Position numbers and translations under genes: made by a program. The notes under the pieces are model-generated. The model saw only the letters and a program-made list of their open reading frames with translations, was not told the origin of the DNA and made no database searches. From assembly GCF_002379585.1 (NCBI RefSeq), contig NZ_DFUE01000085.1:5392-69391 (forward strand): a DNA stretch of 64,000 nucleotides. The letters run 5' to 3'. Of this stretch, positions 8,246 through 16,520 are shown in pieces (position 1 is the stretch's first letter; every line of letters starts with the position of its first letter). This DNA is from Pseudomonas sp. UBA4194 (GTDB lineage: Bacteria; Pseudomonadota; Gammaproteobacteria; Pseudomonadales; Pseudomonadaceae).

Positions 8246-9628
8246 TCAGACCGGCAGACGAATGCCAAACGTGTTGCTGCCCGCGCGACTATGGGCAAAC
8301 ACCTGGCCGCCGTGCATCGATGCAATGGCCTTGACGATCGCCAGGCCCAGGCCATGATTGGCGCCGCTGTTGCTGCGCGATGCATCCACACGGTAAAAGC
8401 GCTCGAACAGCTTGGGCAGGTGTTCGGTGGCGATCGGCGGGCCGGGGTTGCTGACTGCGATGCTGACCTGCTCGTCCCTGCTGTCGATGCGCACCTCGAT
8501 CACCTGGCCCTGGCTGCTGTGCTGCACGGCATTGTTGATCAGGTTGATCAGCGCGCGGCGCAGGTAGGCCTTCTCGATCCGCGCCTGGGCATCGCCCTCT
8601 ACCCGGACCTGCACCTGAGCGTCCTCGAGAATGAAATCCAGGTAGTCCAGGGTGGTGGCCACCTCATCGGCCAGAGAACTGACCGGCAAGCGTGTGGCCT
8701 TGCTGCCCTGATCGGCGCTGGCCAGAAACAGCATGTCGTTGACGATGCTGCGCAGCCGCTCCAGCTCTTCGAGGTTCGATTGCAGCACTTCGAAGTAATG
8801 CTCGGCCGAACGCCCGCGGGTCAGGGCGACCTGGGTCTGGCCGATCAGGTTGGTCAACGGCGAGCGCAGCTCGTGGGCCACATCGGCATTGAACGACTCC
8901 AGCTGCGAGTAGGCCTGATCGACCCGCTCCAAGGTCGAGTTGAACGCGTTGACGAACTGGTTCAACTCCGGCGGCAATGGCGACAAGCGCAGGCGGCCCG
9001 ACAACTTGGGCGGCGCCAGCTTCTGCGCTTCACTGGACAGCTCCACCAGTGGCTTGAGCCCCACCCGTGCCGCCCAGTAGCCCAGCACCGAGGCCAACAG
9101 CACGCCCAACCCGGCGAAACCGACCAAAGCCATCAGCAAGGTGTGCTGGGTTTGCCAGAAGGTTTGCGTGTCGATGGCCATCATGAAGCGCAGCGCCGGG
9201 CGCTGCTCGCGGGCGGGCAGTTCGCTGACCAGTACCTTCATCGGATACGGCTGACCGGGTAGCTGCAGATCACGGCGGCCTTCCGGGCCTTGGGAAAACG
9301 CCCGCAGCTGGGCGTCGGGCTGGCCGTAGGCGTAGGTGGGGTCCGGGCTCACTACCCAGAAACGAATGCGCCGATCTTCTTCGCTGAGCAGGTCCAGCTT
9401 GTTGCGAATGCGGTTCCAGTGCTCGGGATTGCCATAGCGGTTCAGGGCCGACTCGAGCACGCTGTAGCGCGCATCCAGTTCTGCCTCCGGCAGCAGGCCA
9501 AGACTCTTGTCCACCTGACGGTACAACGCCCAGCCGATCAGCATGAACACCAGCAGCGCCACCAGGGTGAACAACGCGCTGAGGCGCAGGGCGATGGAGT
9601 CACGCGATGCGGCGGCTTTCCAGGACAT
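8246..9628 (-). CDS. CopS/CusS-like heavy-metal-type sensor histidine kinase
   Basis: This 460-residue inner-membrane kinase has a helix at about 15-37, a periplasmic sensor (about 40-155), a second helix and HAMP region, a HisKA box with FNADVAHELRSPLTNLIGQ and an ATPase domain with INNAVQHS and GLGLAIVKAIASMHGG. The ATG at 9628 gives MSWKAAAS and overlaps the end of the response-regulator gene by 29 bases. It is last in a leftward operon after adaptor, pump and regulator genes, so it probably senses a substrate or metal controlling that pump. The ligand cannot be read from sequence. Confidence 0.9.
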   Translation of the reverse strand: MSWKAAASRDSIALRLSALFTLVALLVFMLIGWALYRQVDKSLGLLPEAELDARYSVLESALNRYGNPEHWNRIRNKLDLLSEEDRRIRFWVVSPDPTYAYGQPDAQLRAFSQGPEGRRDLQLPGQPYPMKVLVSELPAREQRPALRFMMAIDTQTFWQTQHTLLMALVGFAGLGVLLASVLGYWAARVGLKPLVELSSEAQKLAPPKLSGRLRLSPLPPELNQFVNAFNSTLERVDQAYSQLESFNADVAHELRSPLTNLIGQTQVALTRGRSAEHYFEVLQSNLEELERLRSIVNDMLFLASADQGSKATRLPVSSLADEVATTLDYLDFILEDAQVQVRVEGDAQARIEKAYLRRALINLINNAVQHSSQGQVIEVRIDSRDEQVSIAVSNPGPPIATEHLPKLFERFYRVDASRSNSGANHGLGLAIVKAIASMHGGQVFAHSRAGSNTFGIRLPV

Positions 9629-10277
9629 AGCCCATGCCTCGTATGGTGTGCAGCAGCTTCTCTTCGAACGGTCCGTCGAGCTTGGCGCGCAGGCGCTTGA
9701 TGGCCACCTCGACAACGTTGACGTCGCTGTCGAAATTGATGTCCCAGACCAGTTCGGCAATCGCCGTCTTGGACAGAATCTCACCTTGGCGGCGAGCCAG
9801 CACGGTGAGCAGGGAGAACTCCTTGGCGGTCAGTTCCAGGCGTTGGCCGGCACGGCTGGCCTTGCGGCTGAGCAAATCTATCCACAGGTCGGCGATGCTG
9901 ATCTGGACCGGCTCCTGGCTACTGGTACGGCGGGTCAGGGCTTGCAGGCGGGCCACCAGTTCGAGAAACGAAAAGGGTTTGCCCAGGTAGTCGTCGGCGC
10001 CCTCACGCAGGCCGCGAACGCGGTCTTCCACCCGCTCGCGGGCGGTGAGCATGATCACCGGCGTCTGCTTGCGAGCACGCAGGGCGCGCAGCACCCCATA
10101 GCCGTCCAGGCCAGGCAGCATGACATCGAGCACGATCACCGCGTACTCGGTTTCCAGGCCCATGTGCAGCCCTTCGATGCCGTCGCTGGCGACATCCACG
10201 GTGAAGCCTTGCTCGCTCAACCCCTTGCGCAGGTAGTCGGCGGTCTTGTCTTCATCTTCGATAATCAGCACGCGCAT
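9600..10277 (-). CDS. CopR/CusR-like OmpR-family response regulator
   Basis: This 225-residue regulator has a receiver domain with acidic residues in IIEDEDK, phospho-acceptor Asp in VIVLDVMLPGLDGYGVL, conserved Thr/Lys in MLTAR and LGKPF, and a C-terminal winged helix. It belongs to the heavy-metal response regulator group. It partners the overlapping downstream kinase. The RND pump gene ends only 10 bases from its start, indicating cotranscription and probable autoregulation of the whole operon. Confidence 0.92.
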   Translation of the reverse strand: MRVLIIEDEDKTADYLRKGLSEQGFTVDVASDGIEGLHMGLETEYAVIVLDVMLPGLDGYGVLRALRARKQTPVIMLTARERVEDRVRGLREGADDYLGKPFSFLELVARLQALTRRTSSQEPVQISIADLWIDLLSRKASRAGQRLELTAKEFSLLTVLARRQGEILSKTAIAELVWDINFDSDVNVVEVAIKRLRAKLDGPFEEKLLHTIRGMGYVLESRRIA

Positions 10278-10287
10278 GGGGCGGTCC

Positions 10288-13200
10288 TCAATGGCTGGCC
10301 GGCAGCGCTGGCGTACCGGAGGCCTGGCGACCGTGGAACAGCCGCTCCAGCTGCAAGTATATGACCGGTGTGGTGAACAGCGTCAGCACCTGGCTCACCA
10401 GCAGGCCGCCGACCACGGCAATGCCCAGTGGCTGGCGCAGCTCGGCCCCAGCACCGTAGCCGAACATCAAGGGCAGCGCCCCGAGCAGGGCGGCCAGGGT
10501 GGTCATGATGATCGGGCGAAAGCGCGTCAGGCAGGCCTTGTGAATGGCTTCGCGGGGCGACAGGCCCTCCACGCGCTGGGCGTGCAGGGCGAAATCGATC
10601 ATCAGAATGCCGTTTTTCTTGACGATGCCGATCAGCAATACCAGCCCGATCAGGCCCATGATGGAAAAATCCTGGCCCCAGAGCCACAACAACAGCAAGG
10701 CGCCGATGCCTGCCGAAGGCAGCGTGGAAATGATGGTCAGGGGGTGTACGAAGCTCTCGTAGAGCACACCCAGAATGATGTACACCGCCACCAGTGCCGC
10801 CAGGATCAACCAGGGCTGGCTGGCCAGGGAGCTTTGGAAGGCCTGGGCGGCGCCTTGAAAGGTGCCGATGATCGAGCTCGGCATGCCCAGTTCGGCCTTG
10901 GTCCGGTCGAGGATGCCCACCGCGTCGCCTAGCGCCACACCGGGAGCCAGGTTGAACGACAGGTTGGCGGCCGGGAACAGGCCATCGTGGCTGATGGACA
11001 ATGGCCCCTGGCTGGGCGCCTGAACCTTGGCCAGTGCCGACAGCGGCACCATTTCCTGGGTGAGCGGCGAGCGCAGATAGAAGTAGTTCAGGCTTTCGGC
11101 CTTGCCGCGTTGCTGCGCGTTGAGCTCCAGAATCACCTTGTACTGGTTGGTGTCGGTCTGGAATTCGCTGATCTGGCGCTGGCCAAAGGCATCGTACAAG
11201 GCTTGATCGACATCGCTGGTGGTCAGGCCGAAACGCGCCGCGGCGATACGGTCGATGGTAACGCGCGTGACGCTGCCACCCAGTTGCAGATCGTTGGACA
11301 GGTCGCGAAACGCCGGGTTGGCGCGCAGCCGCTCGGTCAGGCGCTGGGTCCACAGGTTGAGCGCCTGGCCATCGTTGCTCTTGAGCACATACTGATACTG
11401 GCTGCGACTGGGGCCGGCGCTGAGGTTGATGTCCTGACCGGCGCGCAGGTACAGCACGATGCCAGGCACCTTGGCCAGTTCTGGCCGTAGCCGGTCGATC
11501 AGTTGGCTGGCGCTGACATCGCGTTCGCTCTGATCCTTGAGGCCAATCCAGAAGCGCCCGGTGGCAATGGTCTGGTTGCTGCCCGTCACCCCGACAGCAT
11601 GAGAGAAGGCCCGTACCGCAGGCTCGGCCTCCACGATTCGGGCCAGCGCCAGGTGCTTGTCGAGCATGTCTTTATAGGAGATATCCGCAGCCGCTTCGGT
11701 GGTGCCAAGGACGAAGCCGGTATCCTGGACCGGGAAAAAGCCTTTGGGAATGATCACGTAGCCAACCCCGGCCATGGCCACGGTCAGAAAGAAAACGCTC
11801 AGGGTGATGCGTTGATGGGCGAGGGCCCGCACCAGCCCGCGGTCGTACCAGGCCACCAGGCGGTCGCCGAAACCGGGTGTGTCGTTGTGCTTGGGCTTGC
11901 GCATGAACAAGGCGCAGAGGGTCGGCGCCAGGGTCAGCGACACCACGACGGATATCAGGATGGTCGCCGTTGCCGTCAGGGCGAATTCCTTGAACAACCG
12001 GCCGACCACACCGCCCATGAACAACAGCGGGATGAACGCGGCGATCAGGGAAAAGCTGATCGACACCACGGTGAAGCCGATCTCGCTGGCGCCCTTGACC
12101 GCGGCCTCACGCATGCCGTCGCCGGCTTCCAGATGACGATGGATGTTCTCCACCACCACGATGGCGTCGTCCACCACAAAACCCACCGCGATCACGATTG
12201 CCACCAGGGTCAGGTTGTTCAGGCTGAAGCCCAGCGCGTACATCACCGCGAAGCTGGCGATCAGCGACACCCCCAGCACGCTGGAGACGATCAGCGTTGC
12301 CGACAGCTGACGCAGGAACAGCGCCATGACCGCGACCACCAGCAACACGGCGATGCCCAGGGTCAGTTCCACTTCATGCAGGGAGGCGCGAATGGTCTTG
12401 GTGCGGTCCATCAGCACCGTCACTTCGACCGAGGCGGGGAGCATTTCCTGCAGGCGCGGCAACGCCTCGAAAATGCGATCCACGGTGTCGACGATATTGG
12501 CGCCGGGCTGGCGGAAGATGGTCAGGTTCAAACCCGGCTGGTTGCCCGACCAGGTTTGCACGTAGGCGTTTTCGGCGCCCTTGACGACCGTGGCCACATC
12601 CTTGAGCTGGACCGGTGCGCCGTCGCGGTAGGCGACGATCAGCTGCGCGTATTCGTCGGCTTCGAAGAGTTGATCGTTGGTGGCCAGGGTGGACACACTG
12701 GCATCGCCGTACAGCGCGCCTTTGGCCAGGTTCAGGCTGGTCTGCTGAATGGCCCCGCGCAGGTCGGCGAGCGTCAGTCCCAGGGCAGCCAGCTTTTCCG
12801 GTGCGGCCTGCACGCGGATGGCAGGACGCTGCTGGCCGGTGATATTGACCTGGCCCACACCCTCGATCTGGCTCAGTTGCCTGGCCAGCAGGGTTTCGGT
12901 GAAGTCGCTCAATTCATTGGTGGGCATCTGCGCCGAGCTGACGGTCAGAATCAGTACCGGGCTGTCACCCGGATTGACCTTGCGCCAGGTGGGCAGGTTG
13001 GGCATGTCCTGGGGCAGCCGGCCGGCGGCGGTGTTGATGGCGGCCTGCACTTCCTGAGCGGCGGTGTCGATGCTCTTGTCCAGGCTGAATTGCAGAATCA
13101 GGTTGGTCGATCCCAGGGCACTGCTGGATGTCATCTGGGTCATGCCGGGAATGGCGCTGAACTGCACCTCCAGCGGCGTGGCTACCGACGAAGCCATGGT

Positions 13201-13383
13201 TTCGGGGCTGGCGCCGGGCAGTTGAGCATTGACCTGGATGGTCGGGAAGTCGGCCTCGGGCAAGGGCGCCACCGGCAGGCGAGTGAACGCCAGTGCACCG
13301 AGTAGCACCAGCGCCAGCGTCAGCAGTACCGTGGCGATGGGGTGATCGATGCACCACGCCGATACCGAGCGGTCGCCGGTCAT
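10288..13383 (-). CDS. RND efflux pump inner-membrane transporter, MdtC/MuxC-like
   Basis: This 1031-residue hydrophobe/amphiphile efflux-1 pump has twelve expected membrane helices, two large periplasmic loops, and the proton-relay acidic pair in GFVVDDAIVVVENI of the fourth helix. The start TVLLTLALVLLGALAFTRLPVAPLPEADFP is typical of the MdtB/MdtC/MuxC branch. It overlaps the adaptor stop by four bases (ATGA), so translation is coupled. MdtBC and MuxBC systems normally have two different pump genes; only one is here, and no outer-membrane channel gene is nearby. It exports drugs or other amphiphiles; substrate unknown. Confidence 0.93.
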   Translation of the reverse strand: MTGDRSVSAWCIDHPIATVLLTLALVLLGALAFTRLPVAPLPEADFPTIQVNAQLPGASPETMASSVATPLEVQFSAIPGMTQMTSSSALGSTNLILQFSLDKSIDTAAQEVQAAINTAAGRLPQDMPNLPTWRKVNPGDSPVLILTVSSAQMPTNELSDFTETLLARQLSQIEGVGQVNITGQQRPAIRVQAAPEKLAALGLTLADLRGAIQQTSLNLAKGALYGDASVSTLATNDQLFEADEYAQLIVAYRDGAPVQLKDVATVVKGAENAYVQTWSGNQPGLNLTIFRQPGANIVDTVDRIFEALPRLQEMLPASVEVTVLMDRTKTIRASLHEVELTLGIAVLLVVAVMALFLRQLSATLIVSSVLGVSLIASFAVMYALGFSLNNLTLVAIVIAVGFVVDDAIVVVENIHRHLEAGDGMREAAVKGASEIGFTVVSISFSLIAAFIPLLFMGGVVGRLFKEFALTATATILISVVVSLTLAPTLCALFMRKPKHNDTPGFGDRLVAWYDRGLVRALAHQRITLSVFFLTVAMAGVGYVIIPKGFFPVQDTGFVLGTTEAAADISYKDMLDKHLALARIVEAEPAVRAFSHAVGVTGSNQTIATGRFWIGLKDQSERDVSASQLIDRLRPELAKVPGIVLYLRAGQDINLSAGPSRSQYQYVLKSNDGQALNLWTQRLTERLRANPAFRDLSNDLQLGGSVTRVTIDRIAAARFGLTTSDVDQALYDAFGQRQISEFQTDTNQYKVILELNAQQRGKAESLNYFYLRSPLTQEMVPLSALAKVQAPSQGPLSISHDGLFPAANLSFNLAPGVALGDAVGILDRTKAELGMPSSIIGTFQGAAQAFQSSLASQPWLILAALVAVYIILGVLYESFVHPLTIISTLPSAGIGALLLLWLWGQDFSIMGLIGLVLLIGIVKKNGILMIDFALHAQRVEGLSPREAIHKACLTRFRPIIMTTLAALLGALPLMFGYGAGAELRQPLGIAVVGGLLVSQVLTLFTTPVIYLQLERLFHGRQASGTPALPASH

Positions 13384-14528
13384 GGCTGCACCGTGGCGGC
13401 AGCCGGGGCATCGCTGAGCACCTCCACGGGGGCGCCGGGTTTGAGCCGCGACTGGCCGTCGCTGACCAGCACGTCACCGGCAGCAACGCCGCTGATCAGG
13501 TTCTGGGTCGTGTTCTGGTACAGCATCTTCACCGGCACCTGTTCGACCTTGGCGTCTTTGACCCGGTACACGAAATAACCGTCGAGCCCGCGCTGTACCA
13601 CTTGCAGCGGCACCACCAGGACGTTGCGTTCCACGGCAATCTGGATACCGATGCTCACCAGTTGCCCTGGCCACAGCGTGTGCCCCGCATTGGCGAACTC
13701 GGCCTTGGCGCGGATGGTGCCGGTGTTGGCGGCGACCTGATTGTCGAGCAGGGTCAGATGACCCTCGCCCAGCAGCGTGCCGGACTCGGCGTCGCCGTTG
13801 ATGAAGGCCCGCACCGCAGCCGGCTGGGGGGCGTCGAGCAAGGCCTGGAGAGTCGCCAGGTCTTGTTGGGGCAGGGAAAACTCCACCGCGATGGGATCGA
13901 TCTGGGTCACGGTGAACAGGCCTTCGGCGTCGCTGACCCGAAGGAAATTACCGGCATCGACGTTGCGAATGCCGACCCGGCCCGTGACCGGGGAACGAAT
14001 CTGGGTATAGGACAGCTGCACCTGGGCGGAGGCGATGGCCGCCTGGTTACCCTGCAGCGTCGCTTTCAGCTGGTCGACCAACGCCTGTTGTTCATCCAGC
14101 AGTTGCCGCGAGATCCCGTTGTCGCGGCTCAGGTCCTTATAGCGTTTGAGGTTGACCCCGGCCACTTGCAACTGCGCCCGGCTCTGGCTGGCCTGCGCAT
14201 TCGCCTGGTCGAGGCTGGCGCGAATGCCGCGATCGTCGATGGTCGCCAGCAGGTCACCCTTGTTGACCCATTGGCCTTCCCTCACGGCCAGGCGCGTGAG
14301 GATGCCATCGACCTGGGGGCGGATGGCGACGCTGTGCAGCGACAGCACCGAACCGATGCCGCTCAGGTAACGCGGTACATCGGCCTGGACCACCTCCACC
14401 ACCCGCACCGGGACCGCAACGACGCCAGCCGCCCTGGTTTTACCGGGACGATTCCACAGCCAGAAAGCGGCTGCCAGAAGGATCATGGCCAGGCACACCA
14501 ACACGACATTTCGAGTTGCTTTGCGCAT
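13380..14528 (-). CDS. RND efflux periplasmic adaptor (membrane fusion protein)
   Basis: This 382-residue protein has an N-terminal signal/anchor (about 8-25), a lipoyl/barrel-sandwich region split by an alpha-helical hairpin (about 85-165), and beta-barrel and membrane-proximal domains, as in MdtA/AcrA adaptors. It joins the inner-membrane pump to an outer-membrane channel. The ATG at 14528 is chosen over a TTG 21 bases upstream; neither has a strong Shine-Dalgarno. It is the first gene of the leftward adaptor-pump-regulator-kinase operon. No lipobox cysteine follows the signal. Confidence 0.9.
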   Translation of the reverse strand: MRKATRNVVLVCLAMILLAAAFWLWNRPGKTRAAGVVAVPVRVVEVVQADVPRYLSGIGSVLSLHSVAIRPQVDGILTRLAVREGQWVNKGDLLATIDDRGIRASLDQANAQASQSRAQLQVAGVNLKRYKDLSRDNGISRQLLDEQQALVDQLKATLQGNQAAIASAQVQLSYTQIRSPVTGRVGIRNVDAGNFLRVSDAEGLFTVTQIDPIAVEFSLPQQDLATLQALLDAPQPAAVRAFINGDAESGTLLGEGHLTLLDNQVAANTGTIRAKAEFANAGHTLWPGQLVSIGIQIAVERNVLVVPLQVVQRGLDGYFVYRVKDAKVEQVPVKMLYQNTTQNLISGVAAGDVLVSDGQSRLKPGAPVEVLSDAPAAATVQP

Positions 14529-14608
14529 GCGATTCGGACGCCAGAACAAGGAATTGAGGGGATGGCAGTTTGACTCTGTCGTTATACGTTGCCAAGCCGG
14601 ACACGAAG

Positions 14609-14635
14609 CTGACGGCTGGCTGACACCGCCGTCAG
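14609..14635. promoter_or_regulatory. Inverted repeat upstream of the efflux operon
   Basis: CTGACGGC (14609-14616) and GCCGTCAG (14628-14635) are perfect 8-base arms separated by 11 bases, about 80 bases upstream of the adaptor start. This could be the binding site of the operon's own response regulator. The 336-bp region 14529-14864 shows nothing else clear. Confidence 0.4.
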
Positions 14636-14864
14636 AAACCTGCGCACACAGACTAAACGGTGCGGAAGAATTGTGACCGCGAGATTCAGTAACACCTTGG
14701 CGGCGTGATGAGAATCATCCGAGTGTCATTGGCCGTGTTTCCTACGCAACTAATCGCAGAGTCCTACAAGCGCTGCTGATTTACCTGATGGCAATCCCAC
14801 GATGATGTCCAGAGACTTGCCTGCCTATAACAACTCGATAAATGAGGGAAGGTCAGTGATCTAT

Positions 14865-15146
14865 ATGGATTGTCTGAAGTATGGCAAGGGATTGCTGCTC
14901 GCGAGCTTGATCCCCACTTCGCTCCTGATCCTGCTCACCTGTTCGCTGCCTCCGGACGCCAAATGCTGGGCTTTCCATCTGATCGTGGCCGTCGGCAGCC
15001 TGCTGGTGCTGTCGAGCAAATTGCTGTGGTTGCGGGTGCTGATCATTGCCAGCTTCATCATCAAGTTCGCGTTGGTCGAAAGTCTGGACGAACGTGCGGG
15101 CAGCATGCCCGTGGTGAGCATGCTGTACGCTTTCATTCTGCTCTGA
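14865..15146 (+). CDS. Small membrane protein of unknown function
   Basis: This 93-residue, very hydrophobic protein has three or four predicted membrane helices (about 10-27, 32-50, 53-70 and a short C-terminal one). The ATG at 14865 is preceded by a GAGGGAAGG stretch about 12 bases away; an ATG at 14802 would add 21 polar residues. I recognise no family. It stands alone between the divergent efflux operon and a convergent small gene. Confidence 0.55.
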   Translation: MDCLKYGKGLLLASLIPTSLLILLTCSLPPDAKCWAFHLIVAVGSLLVLSSKLLWLRVLIIASFIIKFALVESLDERAGSMPVVSMLYAFILL

Positions 15147-15162
15147 ACCGCTGTCGACCTCT

Positions 15163-15477
15163 TTACTTGCCCTGAACCGAATCCCACTCCGTCACGAAGG
15201 CACTGCGTTTGTTCTTGTCGTACAGGCACAGTTCGGCACCGGGCTGGTTCTTCATGTGCGGCTGTGGATAACGACCCTGGATCAGCAGCGCGGTGTAACC
15301 CACGCGGTCATCGAATTGAGCGAGCTTGCTGGCCACCCGGGCCTGCTTCAGGGTGGTGGCCTTCAGGCAACTGGCGGTCACGCGCTTGTCGTACTCGGCC
15401 CAGGCATCGCTGGTGGCTGCCATGGTCTGGGTGCTCAAGGCAGCCAGGACCAGTACAAGGATCAGGGGCGCTTTCAT
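15163..15477 (-). CDS. Small exported protein, unknown function
   Basis: This 104-residue protein has a clear Sec signal peptide: a hydrophobic core APLILVLVLAALS and a probable cleavage after TMAA. The mature part is about 83 residues with two cysteines (ASCLKA and AELCLYD) that could form a disulfide. The ATG at 15477 gives the signal peptide; a longer frame upstream would read through into the neighbouring cheV region. No family recognised. Confidence 0.7.
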   Translation of the reverse strand: MKAPLILVLVLAALSTQTMAATSDAWAEYDKRVTASCLKATTLKQARVASKLAQFDDRVGYTALLIQGRYPQPHMKNQPGAELCLYDKNKRSAFVTEWDSVQGK

Positions 15478-15527
15478 GTTTGCAGGTCCGTCTCTGTTGG
15501 ATTCGGCCCTATTATGCCTGATCGACC

Positions 15528-16427
15528 TCAATGCGCCTGATTGGCGACGAATCGCGCGGCGGTCACCAGGCAGCCGGTGAGCTCGGGCGAGGAAAACTTG
15601 GTCAGCACTGCATTGGCCCCGGCCAGGCGGGCTTTCTCGCTGTTCATGGTGCTGTCCAGCGAGGTGTGCAGCAGCACATACAGGTCCTTGAAATCCGGGG
15701 TCTCGCGCAATGTGCGGGTAAGGGCATAGCCGTCCATTTCGGACATTTCGATGTCCGATACCAGCACGTTGATCTGGCCCGGGGTGCCTTGCAGTTCCAG
15801 CAGGCAGTCGATGGCCTCCCGTGCGCTGCGCGCAGTGCGACACTCGATGCCCAGGTTGCGCAGGGTCAGCAGGGACTGCTGCAACGCCACCTGGCTGTCG
15901 TCCACCACCAGGATGTTGGCACGGGCCAGCAGTTGCGCGTCCGCTTCGTCCAGTTGCGAGCTCACGGCCTCGACGCGCATCGGGGTGATGCCGTGAATCA
16001 CCTTTTCGATGTCCAGCACCTGCACCAGCGCGCCGTCGACCTGGGTCACCCCGGTAATGAAGGACTTGGCTCCGGCGCCGTAGGGTGGCGGGCGGATGTC
16101 AGTGGTCAGGCAGTGAACGATCTTGCTCACCGCCTGCACATGCAGGCCCTGCTTGGAACGGCTGACATCGGTCACGATCAGGCAACCGCCGCTGGGATCG
16201 AGCAGGGGTTGTTCACCGATGGCCCGGCTCAGATCGATCACCGACAACGCGGCGCCGCGCAGGGTGGCCACGCCTTTGACGTGTGGGTGCGATTCCGGGA
16301 GGCGGGTCAGGGCAGGGCAGGGGATGATTTCGCTGACCTTGAGCAGGTTGATTGCCATCAGCTTGCCGCTGCGCAAGGTGAACAGCAGCAGCGAGAGAGA
16401 GTCTGCGCGAGCGTTTTGGGATGCCAT
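15528..16427 (-). CDS. cheV: CheV-type chemotaxis coupling protein (CheW plus receiver)
   Basis: This 299-residue protein has a CheW-like domain (about 10-155, with VKGVATLRGAALSVIDL and GALVQVLDIEKV) joined to a receiver domain (about 170-295, with ILVVDDSQ, the Asp in VLVSDIEMSEMDGYALTR and a Lys in VLTKFSS). CheV proteins couple chemoreceptors to CheA and can buffer phosphoryl flow. It is not in a chemotaxis operon here. It lies just downstream of the norR gene in the same orientation but with a 93-base gap. Confidence 0.9.
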   Translation of the reverse strand: MASQNARADSLSLLLFTLRSGKLMAINLLKVSEIIPCPALTRLPESHPHVKGVATLRGAALSVIDLSRAIGEQPLLDPSGGCLIVTDVSRSKQGLHVQAVSKIVHCLTTDIRPPPYGAGAKSFITGVTQVDGALVQVLDIEKVIHGITPMRVEAVSSQLDEADAQLLARANILVVDDSQVALQQSLLTLRNLGIECRTARSAREAIDCLLELQGTPGQINVLVSDIEMSEMDGYALTRTLRETPDFKDLYVLLHTSLDSTMNSEKARLAGANAVLTKFSSPELTGCLVTAARFVANQAH

Positions 16428-16520
16428 GAGGACCTTCTGTGTCGGGCCGATGCGGGCGGCCGTGGCCGCTGCGCAAGTTCGTTGCCGGGTTATCGACCTC
16501 GGCGCGCCAGGCTTTAAGGA

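Noticed and set aside
11503..13305. 600-codon open frame antisense to the RND pump gene
   Set aside because: Its composition (Gln/His/Gly/Arg rich) is that of the opposite frame of high-GC coding DNA; the pump gene on the other strand has full family motifs.
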